Source: Planctomycetales bacterium (lineage in GTDB: Bacteria; Planctomycetota; Planctomycetia; Planctomycetales; Planctomycetaceae). Taken from it: a stretch of 64,000 nucleotides of DNA. A program made the translations under genes and the position numbers. Of this stretch, positions 9,484 through 18,021 are shown one piece after another. Every line of letters begins with the position of its first letter. Position 1 is the first letter of the stretch. The stretch lies in the NCBI GenBank assembly GCA_028285345.1, contig JANQPT010000014.1, forward strand, positions 496,001 through 560,000, written 5' to 3'. The notes under the pieces are model-generated. The model had not been told where the DNA came from. It worked only from the letters and a program-made list of their open reading frames with translations, and made no database searches.

Positions 9484-11661
9484 TTGTCCAGGATTCACAC
9501 CCGCCGCCTTGCCTATCTACTGAGTCTTTGTTCGTTCGTCTTGTGCCTGCTGGCGTGCAGCTTACCGGCGCATTGCTCCGCTGCCGAAAGTCGCGACACG
9601 TCGGCTTCCGAGAAACCGGCCCTGCGCGAGGGGCTGGAAATCGGAAACCGGGCTCCTACGTTTACGGCAAATGGTCTCGACGGTGAGACGATTGACCTCA
9701 AGGAGGTTGCCGGAGAGTCGCAATACATCTTGCTCGATTTCTGGGCGTCGTGGTGCGGGCCCTGCCGGGCGGAGTTTCCCTATTTGCGTAGACTCCACGA
9801 GCAATATCACGAACGTGGCCTGCGAATTGTGGGGATCTGTTCCGACACCGATCGCGCAACAGCGGCACGAGCGGCTAAGGAAGGAAAGCTCACTTATCCG
9901 CAGGTTTTTCATTCCGACGAATCGGAGCAGAACATCACCGACCTCTACGCAGTGACCGGACTGCCGCAAACTTACCTCTTAGACAGCAAGCTGCGGATTG
10001 TGGCCAAAGGACTGCGCGGGACGACATTGGAACGCCGCATCGACAAATTGTTCATCCGGGCGGAGCTTGCCGGCCTCAAACGGCAAGATCGCGTCGTGGT
10101 CAAGGTCAAGGACGCTCCGCTGAAAGTCGTGAATGAAGTCTTAGCCAAATTGCCCAAGGGACAAGAACTGAGCGTACTGAAGCGCAAGGGGGACTGGATT
10201 TGGACATCGATCGAGCGCGATGGGAAACGGACAAAGGGTTGGATTCATGCGAAACTGATCGCTCGAACCTCGAATCCCACCGCCGCGGACCGTGACGCAG
10301 GTGACAACGATATGCAGGACATGCTCGTGGCTACTGCGAATCAATCGGAAGAAGCGACCGCCGCACCTCCCGCCCCGGCAGAGCCGGAACCGGCTGACTG
10401 GGAGCGTGAAAATCCAGATGAGATGCCGCAGTTGTTCGAATTCGCCAGTATTCGCGACCTGGATTCCAGCCGCAGCGCGGGAGCCGTCGGCGAAGTTGGA
10501 CGGTTTGAATTGACCGGCACGGAAATGTCGTGTGCAGCGGTGTCAGCCGACGGGCGGTTCGTCGTCTCGGGTGGCCGCGATGCGGTCATTCGACTCTGGG
10601 ATGCCGAAACGGGCGGTGAAGTGCGAAAGTTTTGCGGACATGAGGCGGAGGTGTTGAGCCTGGCCTTTTCAGACGATGGCCGCCGCATTCTGTCGGGGAG
10701 CGCCGATACGACTGTGCGATTGTGGGACGTCGCTACGAGCGAGGAACTGTACCGTTTTGCGGGACATGAGGCGGATGTGATTAATGTCGCATTTGCTTCA
10801 GGTGGACGAATCGCCACTTCAACTGGACGCGACAAGACGCTGCGGATGTGGAAGTTGCCGGCCCGGCCTCCTATGCCGGCGGTTGCTCTTCCTTTGAAGG
10901 TCATCGCCCATCGGCCGATCGTTCAACCTGACGTCCGGGAGCGGCCGGCGGAACCTGCACCGGAGCCCCCGAAGCCAGAGCAAACCAAGGACCGCGTTCA
11001 GCCTAAGCCGTTTGATGTGGATCTAGGCGGAGCGGTCACGCTCAATTCGGCGGGCGACATTATCGCTGTTGATTTTCGGAATGCAGAAATCAGTGACGCT
11101 CGACTGAATCAGTTACGGAATCTCAAGAAACTGGAAACGTTGTATATCTACGGACCGAAGGTGACGGACCATGGGCTGCGTTCGCTGAAGGGGCTGATGG
11201 GGCTGAAGAAACTCTGGCTCACGCAAACGAGTATCACGGACAAGGGTCTGCAAGCACTGGTCGCAATGAAGCAACTGGAAAGCTTGGTTCTGTCAAAGTG
11301 CCGCGGCGTGACCGACGACGGGCTGCAGCATGTGAAAGGACTTACCGACTTGAAAGACTTGTGGCTAAACGGAACGAGCGTCTCTGATCGTGGACTGCCG
11401 CAATTGTCGAGCCTGAAAAACCTGGAAACGTTGGTCTTGCCGGGGACAAAAGCGATCACCGATGCCGGCCTGCAGCATTTGCACAGTTTGCCCAAATTGC
11501 GTGATTTGTGGGTCAACGGTGCAAACATCAGCAATCGCGGCTTGCGGTTGCTCGCCAAGTTTGAGGGATTGCAGTTCGTCGATGCGGGCGGGACCCGTGT
11601 TGGGGACGCGGGGGTCCGCTACTTTCGGCAGCATCAGCCCGATTGTGAACTGGTGCATTGA
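9484..11661 (+). CDS. Secreted thioredoxin / WD40 / leucine-rich-repeat chimera
   Basis: Residues 1-34 form a signal peptide. Residues 50-195 form a TlpA/ResA-type thioredoxin domain with the redox motif WCGPC at 90-94. A short SH3-like module follows (about 200-260), then an acidic/proline linker. Next come three WD40 repeats (about 345-455, phrases VSGGRDAVIRLWDAETG, LSGSADTTVRLWDVATS and TSTGRDKTLRMWKLP). After a proline-rich linker there are seven or so leucine-rich repeats (about 515-715, unit L..L..L.L..T.ITD.GL). The start is TTG with AAGGAG at 9470-9475, spacer 8; the nearer ATG at 9476 opens only a 15-codon frame. It probably acts in the periplasm as a disulfide oxidoreductase with two protein-binding modules; that role is inference. 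Confidence 0.85.
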   Translation: MSRIHTRRLAYLLSLCSFVLCLLACSLPAHCSAAESRDTSASEKPALREGLEIGNRAPTFTANGLDGETIDLKEVAGESQYILLDFWASWCGPCRAEFPYLRRLHEQYHERGLRIVGICSDTDRATAARAAKEGKLTYPQVFHSDESEQNITDLYAVTGLPQTYLLDSKLRIVAKGLRGTTLERRIDKLFIRAELAGLKRQDRVVVKVKDAPLKVVNEVLAKLPKGQELSVLKRKGDWIWTSIERDGKRTKGWIHAKLIARTSNPTAADRDAGDNDMQDMLVATANQSEEATAAPPAPAEPEPADWERENPDEMPQLFEFASIRDLDSSRSAGAVGEVGRFELTGTEMSCAAVSADGRFVVSGGRDAVIRLWDAETGGEVRKFCGHEAEVLSLAFSDDGRRILSGSADTTVRLWDVATSEELYRFAGHEADVINVAFASGGRIATSTGRDKTLRMWKLPARPPMPAVALPLKVIAHRPIVQPDVRERPAEPAPEPPKPEQTKDRVQPKPFDVDLGGAVTLNSAGDIIAVDFRNAEISDARLNQLRNLKKLETLYIYGPKVTDHGLRSLKGLMGLKKLWLTQTSITDKGLQALVAMKQLESLVLSKCRGVTDDGLQHVKGLTDLKDLWLNGTSVSDRGLPQLSSLKNLETLVLPGTKAITDAGLQHLHSLPKLRDLWVNGANISNRGLRLLAKFEGLQFVDAGGTRVGDAGVRYFRQHQPDCELVH

Positions 11662-11720
11662 CCGTCACGTGCGGGCGATCTTTTCGCAGCGACGTTAAGA
11701 ATCCATTTCGCCGGATTTTT

Positions 11721-11749
11721 TTGCGGTTGTTGCCAAAGCTTGGTACAAT
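11721..11749 (+). promoter_or_regulatory. Candidate sigma-70 promoter of the LRR gene
   Basis: TTGCGG (11721-11726) and TACAAT (11744-11749) are separated by 17 bases. Transcription would start near 11756, about 47 bases before the LRR gene. The -35 box is poor, the -10 box good. Confidence 0.45.
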
Positions 11750-11802
11750 ATCTCTCGGTACGAGCATGTTGACCTATCGACTCGTGCGAACGGGAGACGC
11801 CA

Positions 11803-12408
11803 ATGGCCGACAACGCAAATCCCGACGATGCTTTGTGCGAAGCGCTGGCCGCGCATCATGATGACTTTGTGGAAGCGCTGGACTCTCTGTGGGACGTGCG
11901 TCCCAACCACTTCACTCCCACACGCGTCACCTATTCGCGTGAGGGGGACGAAATCGTCGATATCGATTTCAAATGGATGCGGCTGACTGACGATGCGCTG
12001 CCGCACTTGCAACATCTCGTCTCGCTCAAGCGGCTGAGCATTCGCGGCGCAGAGATCACCGACGAGGGCTTGGAGGCCCTATTACCGCTGCAGGATCTGG
12101 AAGAGTTGAATCTGGGCCGCACCCCAATCACCGACGCCGGTCTGGGGGCGTTGAAAGAATTCCCGCAATTGCGGCTGTTGGATGTCAGCGCCACATCCGT
12201 CACCGACGATGGGATGCATCACTTGGGCTGGATCGAGGCCTTGGAAGGCTTGTACCTGGACTTTTGCCGAGACGTGGGCGATGCGGGGCTTGAGCCGTTG
12301 GCAGATTTGCAACAGCTCAAGTTGCTGCACGTGCACTGCACGCTGGTCAGCGAGAACGGCATGGACAGGTTTCTGAAACGATTGCCGGATTGCGAAGTCA
12401 TCGCGTAG
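11803..12408 (+). CDS. Leucine-rich-repeat protein
   Basis: This is a 201-residue protein with no signal peptide. From about residue 55 it consists of five leucine-rich repeats of the D.GL type: LTDDALPHLQHLVSLKRLSI, ITDEGLEALLPLQDLEELNL, ITDAGLGALKEFPQLRLLDV, VTDDGMHHLGWIEALEGLYL and VGDAGLEPLADLQQLKLLHV. The unit is the same as in the C-terminal part of the preceding chimera, suggesting duplication of an LRR block. A TACAAT promoter lies upstream. LRRs bind proteins; the partner is unknown. Confidence 0.88.
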   Translation: MADNANPDDALCEALAAHHDDFVEALDSLWDVRPNHFTPTRVTYSREGDEIVDIDFKWMRLTDDALPHLQHLVSLKRLSIRGAEITDEGLEALLPLQDLEELNLGRTPITDAGLGALKEFPQLRLLDVSATSVTDDGMHHLGWIEALEGLYLDFCRDVGDAGLEPLADLQQLKLLHVHCTLVSENGMDRFLKRLPDCEVIA

Positions 12409-12430
12409 GCGCCGTGTCGCTTGACGGTCG

Positions 12431-12772
12431 TCAATCGCGATCCAGCACAGCTTGGAGGCGATCGACACAGGCGTTGATGGAAACAACCGCCTGCTCGAAG
12501 TTCGTGTGTCCCGATGCCAGCGGCGCGTCGACGGCGAATTGCTCGGCCGCCTTACGCAACTTGCTGATTTTTTTGCGGAGCATCTTCAAATAGGCGTCCG
12601 GGTCCTCCACGCGGGTCTCGAGCGCCCGCGCCGTGTCGAACACCGCGCGGACGATGCCCATCAGTTCGGGAAACTCCTCCACTTCCTCGCTATGCTTGAC
12701 GAACGTGCGGACCATCCAAGCGTGGGCCATGATCGTCTGGCATTCGCGAACGGCATCGTCGGACGGATTCAT
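12431..12772 (-). CDS. Small helical protein of unknown function, downstream of apt
   Basis: A 113-residue, highly charged, largely helical protein with a coiled-coil-like stretch (YLKMLRKKISKLRKAAEQF). It begins 5 bases after the apt stop on the same strand, so it is almost certainly co-transcribed with apt. I do not recognise a family. The overlapping plus-strand frame at 12452-12796 reads as a shadow. Confidence 0.72.
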   Translation of the reverse strand: MNPSDDAVRECQTIMAHAWMVRTFVKHSEEVEEFPELMGIVRAVFDTARALETRVEDPDAYLKMLRKKISKLRKAAEQFAVDAPLASGHTNFEQAVVSINACVDRLQAVLDRD

Positions 12773-12777
12773 GCGGC

Positions 12778-13314
12778 TTACGATTCGGAACCGTAGTGGA
12801 TTAAGGAGAGAACCTCATAATCTCCAAGTTTTTCACGTCCGCCCAAGAAATCAAGTTCAATCAGAAAGGCCAGCCCGGCGATTTCAGCTCCACACTCCTC
12901 GGTCAGTGCGGTGCAGGCATGCATCGTCCCGCCCGTCGCCAGCAAATCGTCAACGAGCAACACGCGGTCTCCTTTTTGGACCGAGTCGGTATGCAACTCG
13001 AGCGAGTCGCTGCCGTATTCCAACTCGTAGTGGAAGGCGCGTGTATCGAAAGGAAGTTTGCCCGGTTTGCGAATCGGCACAAAACTGGCCCCCAACTCAA
13101 GCGCGAGCGGCGCCGCAAAGATAAACCCCCGCGCCTCGGCGGCGAGAATCGCCGTTGGTTCAGCGGCACGGTAGTGTTCAGCCATGCGTCGGACCGACTC
13201 TCCAAATGCGGCGGCCGACGCCAGCAGCGGCGTGATATCCCGAAACATGATGCCCGGTTTGGGGAAGTCGGGGATATTTCGAATGAACTGCTTCAAATCT
13301 AACTCGGATGCCAT
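12778..13314 (-). CDS. apt: Adenine phosphoribosyltransferase
   Basis: Salvages adenine to AMP using PRPP. Diagnostic features are the N-terminal [21 protein letters not shown], the loop EARGF at 60-64, and the PRPP-binding motif [13 protein letters not shown] at 118-130. The length of 178 residues is normal for Apt. A GGAAGAG stretch lies about 13 bases before the ATG. It is the first gene of a two-gene unit with the small helical protein. Confidence 0.96.
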   Translation of the reverse strand: MASELDLKQFIRNIPDFPKPGIMFRDITPLLASAAAFGESVRRMAEHYRAAEPTAILAAEARGFIFAAPLALELGASFVPIRKPGKLPFDTRAFHYELEYGSDSLELHTDSVQKGDRVLLVDDLLATGGTMHACTALTEECGAEIAGLAFLIELDFLGGREKLGDYEVLSLIHYGSES

Positions 13315-13433
13315 AACGGTTCTCTCTTCCGTGTGATCATGTTGTCGAACATCGAAGAGTCAGTTCCAGTCTGCGGTTGAGTTGTAGCAGAAACGCACCG
13401 GTTTTTTGAGCAGCCGGAGTTCAAAAACGCTGT

Positions 13434-14102
13434 TTAGAGCACGCCGTATTTTTCGTAGGCGTCGACGGCTTTCATCCCATCCTTGATCGCGTCGCGGGTG
13501 ATGTTTTCGGCGTTGACTTTGTTCCAGGCGGTCCGGATGGCTTCGTCTTCGACCTGCTGCGGAACGACCACCACGCCGTCTTCGTCGGCGATGATCAGAT
13601 CTCCCGGCCGGATGGTGACGCGATCGATCTGTACCGGGACATCGATGTCGATCACCCGCTGGCGGTTGAGACTGTCGTAGACGCAGGTCCGGCGGGCATA
13701 GACCGGGAACTGCATGGCCCGCATCTTGGCGACGTCGCGCACCGCGCCGTCGACAACCGCGCCCACACAACCGCTGTTCTGAGCGGCAGTGGAGAGCAAT
13801 TCGCCCCAGACGCCCGATCTCCAAGATCCGCCGGCGGCGGCAACGAATACATCATCCGGTCGGCACCCGTCGACCGCCCGCAATTCCAATTCGTAGGGGT
13901 GCGGATCCTCGTGTGCCATGTCCGTCCATAAGGTCGTTTTGGCGCGGCCCACGAGCGTGACGTTGACCGTCAGCGGCGGCAGCGCGATCCGCGGCGATTG
14001 GTCGGGGTACCCCAACTGATCCAAGGCGTCGCTCACGACGGCGCTATAGAGTTGCTCGCGCATCATGGGCAGCGTGATTTCGGGATTCTGATCGGCGGGC
14101 AT
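13434..14102 (-). CDS. RraA/HMG-aldolase-like family protein
   Basis: The fold shared by RraA (RNase E inhibitor) and class II 4-hydroxy-4-methyl-2-oxoglutarate aldolases is recognisable from VVSDALDQLG near the N-terminus, GCVGAVVDGAVRDVAKM (the glycine/arginine/aspartate substrate loop) and PGDLIIADEDGVVVVPQ. Length (222 residues) fits. I chose the ATG at 14102 because GAGAGAGGA sits about 9 bases before it; the frame is open to 14189. It is divergent from a SelA-like PLP enzyme, so an aldolase or sugar-acid function is more likely than RNase E control, but this is inference. Confidence 0.85.
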   Translation of the reverse strand: MPADQNPEITLPMMREQLYSAVVSDALDQLGYPDQSPRIALPPLTVNVTLVGRAKTTLWTDMAHEDPHPYELELRAVDGCRPDDVFVAAAGGSWRSGVWGELLSTAAQNSGCVGAVVDGAVRDVAKMRAMQFPVYARRTCVYDSLNRQRVIDIDVPVQIDRVTIRPGDLIIADEDGVVVVPQQVEDEAIRTAWNKVNAENITRDAIKDGMKAVDAYEKYGVL

Positions 14103-14153
14103 CGCGTGGGGTCCTCTCTCAAGTGCTGTCAGGAGACGCCGTTCGGATGAGAC

Positions 14154-14162
14154 TGTTATAAT
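14154..14162 (+). promoter_or_regulatory. Extended -10 promoter of the SelA-like gene
   Basis: TGT-TATAAT (TATAAT at 14157-14162) is a perfect extended -10 element; no good -35 is visible. Transcription would begin near 14169, about 56 bases before the ATG at 14225. Confidence 0.5.
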
Positions 14163-14224
14163 CTTAGCGGCCGCCAAATGACGCCACAAACGACGATCTG
14201 ATTGAAGACCGCGGACGGGAACGA

Positions 14225-15352
14225 ATGCTCATGCTCGACCTGCATCAAAAATACGGACTTCGGCGCGTGATTAACGCTTGCGGCAAGATGACGCACCTTT
14301 CCGGAGCCATTGTGTTACCGGAAATCGCCGCCGCCGCTGCGGAGTCCTTTAAGCATTTCTTCGTGCTGGACGAACTGCAGGATGCCGCCGGACGAGTCAT
14401 TGCCGAGGCCTCAGGGGCGGAGTACGGGTGCGTCACCGCATGCACATCAGCGGGGATTACGCTGAGCGTCGCCGCCTGCATGACGGGGCGCGATCTGGGC
14501 AAGGTGCATCAACTGCCGGATAGCGACGGCTTGCAACGTCGCGTGGTGATTCAAAAAGGGCACTGCGTCGACTACGGTGCGCCGATCACGCAATCGATTC
14601 GGCTGGCCGGAGCACACGTCGTCGAAGTCGGTGCAGTCAATCGCACGCTGCCGGAACATATCGAGCACGAGCTCGCCCGCGGCGACGTTGCGGCGGTAGT
14701 TTTTGTGGAATCGCATCACACGGTGCAGCACGGCTATGTGCCGCTGCCCGAGGTCGTCGCCTTAGCCCAACGATATGACGTGCCGGTAATTGTCGACGGA
14801 GCGGCGCAGGACCATCGTTTGCGGGACTTGATCGCCTGTGGCGCCGATCTGGTGATTACGAGTGCGCATAAGTACCTTTGCTCGACGACCGCGGGTGTCG
14901 TGGCGGGGCGCCGCGCATTGGTTGAGGCGGTCGTCCTGCAAAACCGGGGAATCGGCCGCGGAATGAAAGCGGGCAAGGAGGCGATCATCGGTGCTATGGC
15001 CGCTCTGGAATACCGGATGAACGAGGACATCGCCGCTTGGACCGCCGAGCAGGACCGGAAGGTGGAGATGATTCTCGCGCGGTTAGGCGATCTGCCCGGC
15101 TTGGCCCTTAGTGTCGATCGCGATCCAAACGGCTGCCCTTTTTCGAGGGCACGGCTGACGCCCGATCCGCAGCGGACCGGGCACACCGCCGTCTCGCTCA
15201 CTGCGGCGCTCGCCGAGGGGGATCCAACCATCGTCACCCGGTCGCATCACGCCGAAGTGGGCTATCTCAACCTCGACGCGATCGAATTAACGGACGACGA
15301 AATCGAATTGATGTGCGCTCGCATCCGCGAGATCATCACTCAACCGACATGA
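14225..15352 (+). CDS. SelA-like PLP-dependent enzyme (sugar-acid ammonia-lyase-like)
   Basis: A 375-residue fold-type I PLP enzyme. Visible are the glycine/alanine-rich cofactor pocket GCVTACTSAG, the aspartate in VPVIVDGAAQ (D191), and the Schiff-base lysine in ITSAHKYL (K216). The family contains selenocysteine synthase SelA and sugar-acid lyases such as D-glucosaminate-6-phosphate ammonia-lyase. No SelB or tRNA-Sec gene is nearby, and the divergent neighbour is an aldolase-type RraA relative, so a catabolic lyase fits better than SelA. The substrate is unknown. There are two possible ATGs (14225 and 14231). Confidence 0.82.
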   Translation: MLMLDLHQKYGLRRVINACGKMTHLSGAIVLPEIAAAAAESFKHFFVLDELQDAAGRVIAEASGAEYGCVTACTSAGITLSVAACMTGRDLGKVHQLPDSDGLQRRVVIQKGHCVDYGAPITQSIRLAGAHVVEVGAVNRTLPEHIEHELARGDVAAVVFVESHHTVQHGYVPLPEVVALAQRYDVPVIVDGAAQDHRLRDLIACGADLVITSAHKYLCSTTAGVVAGRRALVEAVVLQNRGIGRGMKAGKEAIIGAMAALEYRMNEDIAAWTAEQDRKVEMILARLGDLPGLALSVDRDPNGCPFSRARLTPDPQRTGHTAVSLTAALAEGDPTIVTRSHHAEVGYLNLDAIELTDDEIELMCARIREIITQPT

Positions 15353-15366
15353 CCACCATCCGGAAG

Positions 15367-15385
15367 CCCCCGGCTCCGCCGGGGG
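15367..15385. terminator. Bidirectional terminator hairpin
   Basis: CCCCCGGC (15367-15374) and GCCGGGGG (15378-15385) form a perfect 8-bp GC stem with a TCC loop, followed by TTT. It sits between the convergent SelA-like and Gfo/Idh genes. The T run is short, so efficiency is uncertain. Confidence 0.75.
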
Positions 15386-15407
15386 TTTGGCAATAGCGTC
15401 CGTACGA

Positions 15408-16766
15408 TCACACAACCCGCGTCAATCCCGGATGCGGAATCGCGTATTCGCCGTGTTCGTTGGGCAGCGACGGCGGGGCGGCGTCCCAGGCGAACCGTTC
15501 GGGCATTAGGCTCAAATCGGAGTTGAGCGCGTCTTCCCATTTGATCGCCTTGCCGGAATAGGTCGCCATGCGGCCGATGATCGCGGTCAGCGTGGCATAG
15601 GCGCCGTTTTCGGCTTCGCTGTAGGGGGTACCTGAGCGAATCGCGGCGAACAGGTTATCGTGTTCGACCTGATACGGGTCTTTCCACTTTTCTTCGAACC
15701 GCCAATTGTTCTTGCCGCTGATGACGTATCCATATCGACCCTTGGCTCCGAAATCGGCGGTGCCTTTCGTGCCGTGTGCATGTTCAGACACCCTGCCCGG
15801 GCAGCCCGGCATGTGTCGGCACTGGCTGAACATTCGCGTGCCGTCTTCATAGATGTATTCGACGGCGTGGTGGTCGAAGATTTCGCCGTACTTCTTGTCG
15901 GTACGGACTTGCCGTCCGCCCATTCCCGCGGCGGAAACCGGATATCCCTTGCCTTCGGCGGCGTTGGCTTTCATCAACCAGTTGCCGACGTCGAGGTTGT
16001 GGATGTGCTGCTCGACGATGTGGTCGCCGCAGAGCCAGTTGTAGTAGTACCAGTTGCGCATCTGGTATTCCATTTCGCTGGAACATTGTTCGCGCGTGCG
16101 GCGGGGATCCCACACGCCGCGGCCGTTCCAATATACGCGGAGCGCGATGATGTCGCCGATGGCGCCGTTATGCACCTTGTCGACTTCTTCCATGTACGGT
16201 TGCTGGTGGTGCCGCTGCAGTCCCACGCCGACGGCGAGGTTCTTTTGCTTGGCGATTTTGGCCGTTTCCAAGACTTTACGGATACCAGGACTGTCGGTGG
16301 CGACCGGTTTTTCCATGAAGACATGTTTGCCGGCGTTGACGGCCGCTTCGAAATGAATCGGGCGGAAACCGGGCGGGGTGGTGAGAATCACCAGATCGAC
16401 GCCGCTGTCAATCACCTGCTGGTAGGCGTCAAACCCGACGAATTTTTGATCCTCATCGATCTCGATGCGGTCGGCGCGAGGGCCGAGTTTTTTTGTGATC
16501 TCGCTGAGCCCTTCGTCCAAACGATCGCGAAACGCATCGGCGATGGCGACGAGTTTGACGTTCCCTTCGGTCGAAAGTGCCTGCGCCGCGGCGCCGCGAC
16601 CGCGTCCACCGGCACCGATTAGTCCGACCCGAATTGTGTCATCCCCTGAGGCGAACACGCCGGAGGTCATGCTCAGACTGCTCAACACGCCCGCGCTGGC
16701 GGCGACTGCGGAGGAGGCTTTGAGGAAATCACGCCGTGTGGAGGAATTCGCGATCTTTTCGGACAT
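15408..16766 (-). CDS. Gfo/Idh/MocA-family oxidoreductase, Tat-exported
   Basis: The N-terminus carries a twin-arginine signal (STRRDFLKASSAVAASAGVL). It is followed by a Rossmann NAD(P) site, RVGLIGAGGRGRG, and the family motif VFMEKPVATD, whose EKP lysine is catalytic in many members. The C-terminal domain contains PVSAAGMGGRQVRTDKKYG and other phrases common in planctomycete copies. I chose the ATG at 16766 so that the Tat motif lies about 12 residues in; the frame is open to 16907 but the extension is unlike a leader. It is probably a sugar or sugar-derivative dehydrogenase or glycosidase-like enzyme outside the cytoplasm. It follows an FGE-like gene on the same strand (82-base gap). Confidence 0.9.
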   Translation of the reverse strand: MSEKIANSSTRRDFLKASSAVAASAGVLSSLSMTSGVFASGDDTIRVGLIGAGGRGRGAAAQALSTEGNVKLVAIADAFRDRLDEGLSEITKKLGPRADRIEIDEDQKFVGFDAYQQVIDSGVDLVILTTPPGFRPIHFEAAVNAGKHVFMEKPVATDSPGIRKVLETAKIAKQKNLAVGVGLQRHHQQPYMEEVDKVHNGAIGDIIALRVYWNGRGVWDPRRTREQCSSEMEYQMRNWYYYNWLCGDHIVEQHIHNLDVGNWLMKANAAEGKGYPVSAAGMGGRQVRTDKKYGEIFDHHAVEYIYEDGTRMFSQCRHMPGCPGRVSEHAHGTKGTADFGAKGRYGYVISGKNNWRFEEKWKDPYQVEHDNLFAAIRSGTPYSEAENGAYATLTAIIGRMATYSGKAIKWEDALNSDLSLMPERFAWDAAPPSLPNEHGEYAIPHPGLTRVV

Positions 16767-16848
16767 GTTTGGGGCTTTCGTTAATTGTGGGATTGGGTAA
16801 TCATTTTTCGTCTTATGGCGGTTATGGTGCTTTACGAAATTGAGGCGG

Positions 16849-17892
16849 TTAACGTTTGTTGATGACTTTCTTGGCGTCAAGTTTGAGTTCTTTGCGTTCT
16901 TTCTCACTCGGCACGCGGAGCGGGCGGACGATACGAAATCCGACCATCAGCGCGTCGGTATGATACCAGACGCTTTGCGGGATTTGCGGGTCTTGGAACT
17001 TCCACTCTTCGTCCGATCCGCGCCGGGCGGCCGACCGGCACTCGGGTGGTTCGTCTTCCCATGAGCCGCCGCGCACCACGCGGGGATAAAGTTCGGTCGC
17101 GACTGCGATGGGATTCACCAACAGGCCGTTGGCAGCCGCTTTGTTGGGGTAGGTCTCCAGATACTGATCCAACACCCACTCGGCGACATTGCCGTGCATG
17201 TCGTACAGCCCCCACGGATTGGGCTTTTTCTTGCCGACCTTTTGGTATTGGTCGTCGCTGTTGTCGGCGTACCAGGCATATTCGCCGATCTTTGCCGGGT
17301 CATCACCGAATGAAAACGCGGTCGTTGTACCCGCCCGGCACGCGTACTCCCACTCCGCTTCGGTGGGGAGCCGGTAGTAATGGCCGGTCTTCTTGCTGAG
17401 CCACTTGCAGTAGGTCTTCGCGGCTAACTGAGTCATGCAGATGGCCGGATAACCGTCGTGCCCGAAACCGAAGGTCATGTCGGTGTAGGGGGGCGTCGGA
17501 CGAGTCACCGCGTCGGCCCGCTTGTCCGCTTCGGTCGCTTCCAGATTGCGGAGTTTGCGGATTTTTTGGTCCAAGCTAAACGACCAGATGTCGTATTCGT
17601 CCCAAGTGACTTCATGCTTGCCCATCCAAAACGGCTCAATCTTGATCTTTCGTTGCGGCGACTCATCATCCAACCGACCTTCCTCTGCATTCGGGCTGCC
17701 CATCGTATAGTTCCCGCCCGGGATCGGCACCATTTCGTAGGAGACGTCGGTGCCGGGGATGGTCACCTTATAAGGTTTCATGTCCTTTTCGGTTTTGGCA
17801 TTCGCGCCGGCCGGTTTGGGCTCCTCCGCAAACGCGGTGAGGCCGTTGAGAGCCGTGGCAATTGCCAATACGATCAGAGCGGGCTTGTGCAT
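16849..17892 (-). CDS. Secreted formylglycine-generating-enzyme-like (SUMF1-domain) protein
   Basis: Residues 1-21 form a signal peptide from the ATG at 17892 ([22 protein letters not shown]). The rest is the FGE/SUMF1 fold: [61 protein letters not shown] and PRVVRGGSW. In true sulfatase-activating FGE two cysteines act near the C-terminus; here the matching stretch, [10 protein letters not shown], has one cysteine and a serine. It is therefore probably not a sulfatase activator but one of the many planctomycete SUMF1-domain proteins of unknown role. A longer frame to 17991 lacks a leader. Confidence 0.9.
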   Translation of the reverse strand: MHKPALIVLAIATALNGLTAFAEEPKPAGANAKTEKDMKPYKVTIPGTDVSYEMVPIPGGNYTMGSPNAEEGRLDDESPQRKIKIEPFWMGKHEVTWDEYDIWSFSLDQKIRKLRNLEATEADKRADAVTRPTPPYTDMTFGFGHDGYPAICMTQLAAKTYCKWLSKKTGHYYRLPTEAEWEYACRAGTTTAFSFGDDPAKIGEYAWYADNSDDQYQKVGKKKPNPWGLYDMHGNVAEWVLDQYLETYPNKAAANGLLVNPIAVATELYPRVVRGGSWEDEPPECRSAARRGSDEEWKFQDPQIPQSVWYHTDALMVGFRIVRPLRVPSEKERKELKLDAKKVINKR

Positions 17893-18021
17893 GCAGAAAA
17901 TGTGGGGCGGGAGAAGTTTGAGGCGGGGTTGCCGAGGCTCGGCTGGGGAACGTAGTGTGTTAAGAACGATCATACAGTATCCATCGATCAAGTGTCAGAG
18001 CAATATCACCGGGGCCATTCG

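Noticed and set aside
15660-16622. Plus-strand 320-codon frame
   Set aside because: Shadow of the Gfo/Idh oxidoreductase, whose Tat signal and EKP motif are clear on the minus strand.
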